Source of the DNA: Hyphomicrobiales bacterium
GTDB taxonomy: Bacteria; Pseudomonadota; Alphaproteobacteria; Rhizobiales; Beijerinckiaceae
NCBI GenBank assembly: GCA_003567055.1
Contig: PXAW01000500.1
Span: 1 to 12,481, forward strand
Reading direction: 5' to 3'
DNA: 12,481 nt
The notes under the pieces are model-generated. The model did not search any database and had not been told where the DNA came from. It worked only from the letters and a program-made list of their open reading frames with translations. The position numbers and the translations under genes are program-made. This document shows, piece by piece, positions 10,044 to 12,481 of the stretch. Numbering within the stretch: the stretch's first letter is position 1; every line of letters starts with the position of its first letter.

Positions 10044-10646
10044 TCACTCGGCCTTCATGGCCTCGATCGAGATCACGACATCGACTTCGTCGCTGACGAA
10101 GGGCGCGAACATGCCGAGTTCGAAATCACTGCGAACCAGGGTGGTGGTGGCATCGAAGCCGGCCCATTCACGCTCTTCCATCGGATGCATGCCCGCAGCG
10201 TTGAGCCGGGCATCGAGCACGACCTCGCGGGTGATCTCGTTGAGCGTGAGATCGCCGGTGATGAGGGCGGTGTCCTCGCCGGTGACTTCGATGCCGGTCG
10301 AGACGAAGCTGACCATCTCGTCATCGGCGGCGCCGAAGAAATCCTCCGACATGAAATGCGCGAAGCGCGCTTCCCAGCCGGTCAGCATCGAACGCACGGG
10401 GAAGCTCACCGTGACCGAAGAGGCGGCGGGATCGTCCTGATCGAAGACGATCTCACCATCGAAACCGGAGAACATGCCGTAGGTGGTGGAATAACCCAGA
10501 TGATCGTAGCTGAAGAGGATCTGGCTGTGGCTGGCATCGAGAACGTAACGCTCAGCCGCTGCGGCGTCGGAGGCGAACGGCGCGACGAGGAGCGGGGCGA
10601 TGGCGAGCATCAGGGGAAGGCCGGTACGGCGGAAGGGTGCTTGCAT
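10044..10646 (-). CDS. YceI family periplasmic protein
   Basis: The 200-residue product starts with a signal peptide (MQAPFRRTGLPLMLAIAPLL, then an Ala-rich cleavage region ending ASDAAAA before ERYVLD). A YceI lipocalin-like domain fills the rest. It has the typical opening YVLDASHSQILFSYDHLGYS, a central TGDLTLNEITREVVLDARL, and a terminal VVISIEAMKAE strand. YceI-family proteins bind long isoprenoid chains in the periplasm; the ligand here is unknown. The frame is open 29 codons further upstream, but the ATG at 10646 is preferred. It gives a clean signal peptide and has GGAG 8 bases before it. It is the first gene of a two-gene unit with the b561-YceI fusion. The two YceI domains probably act together (inference). 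Confidence 0.93.
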   Translation of the reverse strand: MQAPFRRTGLPLMLAIAPLLVAPFASDAAAAERYVLDASHSQILFSYDHLGYSTTYGMFSGFDGEIVFDQDDPAASSVTVSFPVRSMLTGWEARFAHFMSEDFFGAADDEMVSFVSTGIEVTGEDTALITGDLTLNEITREVVLDARLNAAGMHPMEEREWAGFDATTTLVRSDFELGMFAPFVSDEVDVVISIEAMKAE

Positions 10647-10695
10647 GGAAGATCTCCGGGATGAGGGGCGGAATGAAAGGATCCAGACGCGAGTG

Positions 10696-10711
10696 TTTGC
10701 GTTCGCGCAGA
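10696..10711. promoter_or_regulatory. Candidate operator dyad 1 upstream of yceI
   Basis: TTTGCG-TTCG-CGCAGA is a 16-base near-palindrome (5 of 6 half-site positions pair). It shares its half-site and 4-base spacer with a second dyad centred 64 bases further upstream. It lies 50 bases before the yceI ATG, downstream of the candidate -10 box. Confidence 0.4.
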
Positions 10712-10732
10712 AGATAACCGGTTCAGCAGGCA

Positions 10733-10759
10733 ATTCTACCGGTGCGGCGCCGATGTAAA
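10733..10759 (-). promoter_or_regulatory. Candidate yceI promoter
   Basis: On the minus strand TTTACA (10759-10754) resembles a -35 box and TAGAAT (10738-10733) a -10 box, each 5 of 6 to consensus. The 15-base spacer is shorter than usual, which lowers confidence. Transcription would start near 10726 and give a leader of about 80 bases. The two TTTGCG dyads would flank this promoter. Confidence 0.3.
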
Positions 10760-10775
10760 TTTGCGAAAACGCAAA
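10760..10775. promoter_or_regulatory. Candidate operator dyad 2 upstream of yceI
   Basis: TTTGCG-AAAA-CGCAAA is a perfect 16-base inverted repeat directly upstream of the candidate -35 box. Its half-site and spacing match dyad 1. The centres are 64 bases apart, close to six turns of the helix. Confidence 0.45.
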
Positions 10776-10851
10776 GAAGCAGCCGGCATCCAGGGCGCCC
10801 GACCGCGCGGATAGCTTCGTTAACCATTCTCGCTTACCATCCGATACCGTA

Positions 10852-10897
10852 ACGGCATGAGCGCATCATGCCGTGGGGGCAATGCCGGCTCGCGGCA
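10852..10897 (+). promoter_or_regulatory. Two hairpins upstream of the L,D-transpeptidase gene
   Basis: ACGGCATGA (10852-10860) and TCATGCCGT (10866-10874) form a perfect 9-bp stem with loop GCGCA. A second stem, TGCCG/CGGCA (10883-10887, 10893-10897) with loop GCTCG, follows. Both precede the ATG at 10946. They may be leader RNA structure or a protein-binding dyad. Just upstream are TTAACCAT (10820-10827) and a near copy, CTTACCAT (10833-10840). TTAACCAT resembles a CtrA half-site motif, but no full TTAA-N7-TTAA site is present. Confidence 0.45.
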
Positions 10898-10945
10898 AGA
10901 TGTTGTGGCGGGAGGCTGCCTGGCGCCGGGGCGAGGGGGTGAGTA

Positions 10946-11557
10946 ATGCGAATCATTTCGGGACATGCGCGCCGGGGCCTGTTCATCACCGGCCTCGCAG
11001 CTCTGATCATGGCGCTCGGCGCCTGTACACAGCATGCGGCGGATGAATTGGTGCGTGGCGGCATTCAGGCCAGCAGCCATGATCTCGACCGCCATATCAC
11101 GAGCTATGTCTCGGCGCCCATGCCGCGCCGGGTGGTCGATTACGAGACGCGGGAGCCGCCCGGCTCGATCGTGATCAGCAATTCCGAGCGCGCGCTCTAC
11201 CTCGTCCTCGAAGACGGCAAGGCCTATCGCTACGGCGTCGGTGTCGGTCGGGACGGTTTCTCCTGGACCGGGCGCAACCGCGTCAGCATGAAGCGGGAAT
11301 GGCCCGATTGGCGCCCGCCCCCCGCCATGCGTCGCCGCCAGCCCGATCTGCCGGTGCATATGCGTGGCGGACCGGCCAATCCGCTGGGTGCGCGCGCCCT
11401 CTATATCGGCAGCACGCTCTACCGGATCCACGGCTCCAACGAGCCGCACACGATCGGCCAGGCGGTCTCTTCGGGCTGCATCCGCATGACCAATGCCGAT
11501 GTGCAGCACCTGTATGACCGGGTGCGCGTCGGTGCGCGGGTGGTGGTGCGCAACTAG
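10946..11557 (+). CDS. L,D-transpeptidase (YkuD/ErfK family) lipoprotein
   Basis: The 203-residue protein begins with a lipoprotein signal: basic MRIISGHARR, a hydrophobic core, and lipobox LGAC with the lipidated cysteine at C27. A YkuD catalytic domain covers about residues 72-203. The active site is readable as HG at 162-163 (YRIHGS) and SSGCIR at 175-180, with nucleophile C178 and R180. Such enzymes make 3-3 peptidoglycan cross-links or attach proteins to peptidoglycan. Lipidation puts this one on the periplasmic face of a membrane. There is no separate peptidoglycan-binding domain. An unusual Arg/Pro-rich stretch (WRPPPAMRRRQPDLP, ~122-136) precedes the active site. GAGGGGGTGAG lies just before the ATG. 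It is divergent from yceI, with 299 bases between the two starts. Confidence 0.94.
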   Translation: MRIISGHARRGLFITGLAALIMALGACTQHAADELVRGGIQASSHDLDRHITSYVSAPMPRRVVDYETREPPGSIVISNSERALYLVLEDGKAYRYGVGVGRDGFSWTGRNRVSMKREWPDWRPPPAMRRRQPDLPVHMRGGPANPLGARALYIGSTLYRIHGSNEPHTIGQAVSSGCIRMTNADVQHLYDRVRVGARVVVRN

Positions 11558-11621
11558 CGCGCATTTCGGCCTGGCAGAAAAATACTCAAGAATATTGTAT
11601 CACCCTCGGCGGCATGACCGG

Positions 11622-11651
11622 TCAGGCGGTTCTCCCGAGAATACCGCCTGA
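11622..11651 (+). terminator. Hairpin downstream of the L,D-transpeptidase gene
   Basis: TCAGGCGGT (11622-11630) and ACCGCCTGA (11643-11651) form a perfect 9-bp stem. The 12-base loop (TCTCCCGAGAAT) has further partial pairing. It is 64 bases after the stop. No T-run follows, so its role as a terminator is only possible; it could be a REP-like or mRNA-stabilising element. Confidence 0.45.
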
Positions 11652-11818
11652 TGCCATGTGCGTCGCGCTGATCTGAGCCATTGCGGTTGGTGGCGCTGCC
11701 ATCCATGACATCATGACCCAGGCGCCGATGGGTGGGGCCAGCGGACATGATTGCGCCAGCCGATGGGCAGAGCCGGCGCGTAGTTATGGCCCGGTTGCGG
11801 ACAATAGGTTTGCAAGCC

Positions 11819-11864
11819 GACGGTTTTGCGCGTCATCGCTGCCGCAGCAGCCGGTGAAACCGTC
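11819..11864. repeat. Nested inverted repeat (two-tier hairpin)
   Basis: GACGGTTT (11819-11826) and AAACCGTC (11857-11864) are perfect 8-base inverted copies. Inside them GCTGC (11838-11842) and GCAGC (11847-11851) form a second stem with loop CGCA. It lies between the transpeptidase hairpin and the tandem array. It might be a small structured RNA or a remnant of a mobile or repeat element. Confidence 0.4.
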
Positions 11865-11950
11865 AGCATCGGTGCAATTCGGCAAATGATTCACGCCTCT
11901 CAGACTGCACCTCGTCCTTGCGACAGCCTTTACGCGCATAAACACCATGT

Positions 11951-12481
11951 GTTTCTCCGGCACGGACGTTCTCCATTGCCCCACTCTACATCGACGTTCC
12001 AAGCGTCGGTAGGGTTGGGCTTGAGGCAATGGGGCTCCCAGCGCTGTTGCAGCCGAGCAGCGCCGGTGCAAATGCTCCCCATCGTTGCGCTGATGGACCG
12101 GCGTTCGGAGTCTCGCCCGGGATGGGCTCGAGGCAACGTTGCTCCAGTGCTGTTGCGAGCGGACAACGCCGACGGTGGCGCTTTCCGTTGTCCCCCTCAT
12201 GTACCGACGTTCAGAGTGAAAGCCGGGATGGGCTTCAGGCAATAGCGCGCCAGAACTGGTGCGGCCGGACAGTGCCGGTGCAAATACTCCCCTTCGTTGT
12301 GCTGATGGACCGGCGTTCGGAGTCTCGCCCGGGATGGGCTCGAGGCAACGTTGCTCCAGTGCTGTTGCGAGCGGACAACGCCGACGGTGTCGCTTTCCGT
12401 TGTCCCCCTCATGTACCGACGTTCAGAGTGAAAGCCGGGATGGGCTTCAGGCAATAGCGCGCCAGAACTGGTGCGGCCGGA
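11951..12481. repeat. Tandem array of 106-base monomers in a 212-base higher-order repeat
   Basis: Five head-to-tail units are visible: a degenerate unit (11951-12057), B (12058-12163), A (12164-12269), B' (12270-12375) and A' (12376-12481, reaching the window edge). A and A' differ at one base (12390). B and B' differ at four bases, all in the first 35. A and B align without gaps over 106 positions with 67 matches by hand count. So a 106-base monomer duplicated long ago, and the AB dimer was amplified recently. The best-conserved core is CGGGATGGGC (unit positions 61-70) followed by AGGCAA. B units carry the palindrome GCAACGTTGC. Neither 106 nor 212 is a multiple of three, so frames shift between copies and the array is unlikely to be coding. 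Confidence 0.88.

Larger units (their letters stand above)
11558..11950. other. Non-coding stretch with hairpins, no gene seen
   Basis: No open frame here has family resemblance, a good ribosome-binding site or conserved look. An AT-rich imperfect dyad AATACTCAAGAATATT lies at 11581-11596, 24 bases after the transpeptidase stop. Two stronger inverted repeats follow and are listed separately. The right part (from ~11864) has short patches like the array downstream (CAGCATCGGTGCAA), perhaps a decayed repeat copy. Confidence 0.5.

Noticed and set aside
10647..10733. N-terminal extension of YceI to 10733
   Set aside because: The extra 29 residues would bury the signal peptide. The ATG at 10646 has a good ribosome-binding site and gives a standard export signal.
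10820..11509. A 229-codon minus-strand frame opposite the L,D-transpeptidase
   Set aside because: The plus-strand gene has a lipobox, a catalytic motif and a ribosome-binding site. The antisense frame has none of these.
11784..12457. Open frames on both strands across the tandem array (up to 152 codons)
   Set aside because: The repeat length is not a multiple of three, so each copy is read in a different frame. The apparent similarity between these frames comes only from the DNA repeat, and no start signals are convincing.
11951..12481. Possible CRISPR array
   Set aside because: The whole 106- or 212-base unit is repeated; there are no short repeats separated by unique spacers and no cas genes nearby.

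Overview
The window (12,481 bases, very GC-rich) reads as chromosome of an alphaproteobacterium. The order Hyphomicrobiales (Rhizobiales) is likely, from the style of MetK, ClpA, ClpS and the DUF2336 protein, but this is judged by eye and the genus cannot be fixed. Most of it is housekeeping; the less ordinary content lies in the right-hand third and in the gaps between genes.

Layout. (1) 1-976, plus strand: the 3' end of metK (S-adenosylmethionine synthetase), then trmB (tRNA m7G46 methyltransferase). (2) 957-2084, minus: a DUF2336 protein that converges on trmB and overlaps its end by 20 bases. (3) 2336-8464, minus: a compact run transcribed right to left: clpS, clpA, a Pro/Gln-rich single-pass membrane protein, tlyA, and a TrmA/RlmD-type uracil-C5 RNA methyltransferase. 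clpA and the membrane-protein gene share ATGA, and tlyA and the methyltransferase gene overlap by 8 bases. clpA and the methyltransferase gene start with TTG. (4) 8660-10646, minus: a two-gene unit of a secreted YceI protein and a fusion of cytochrome b561 to a periplasmic YceI domain, separated by a strong hairpin. (5) 10946-11557, plus: an L,D-transpeptidase lipoprotein divergent from yceI. (6) 11558-12481: no convincing gene. It holds two hairpins and then a tandem array of 106-base monomers arranged as a 212-base higher-order repeat that runs off the window edge.

How the genes work together. MetK makes SAM; TrmB, TlyA and the uracil methyltransferase use it to modify tRNA or rRNA. ClpS delivers N-degron substrates to ClpA, the unfoldase of the ClpAP protease. 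The YceI/b561 pair looks like a quinone- or isoprenoid-linked redox module of the inner membrane and periplasm. The transpeptidase acts on peptidoglycan in the same compartment.

No clear new multi-gene system is visible. The best leads are the 106/212-base array, a pair of matching 16-base dyads flanking a candidate yceI promoter, the yceI intercistronic hairpin, and the uncharacterised membrane protein coupled to clpA.
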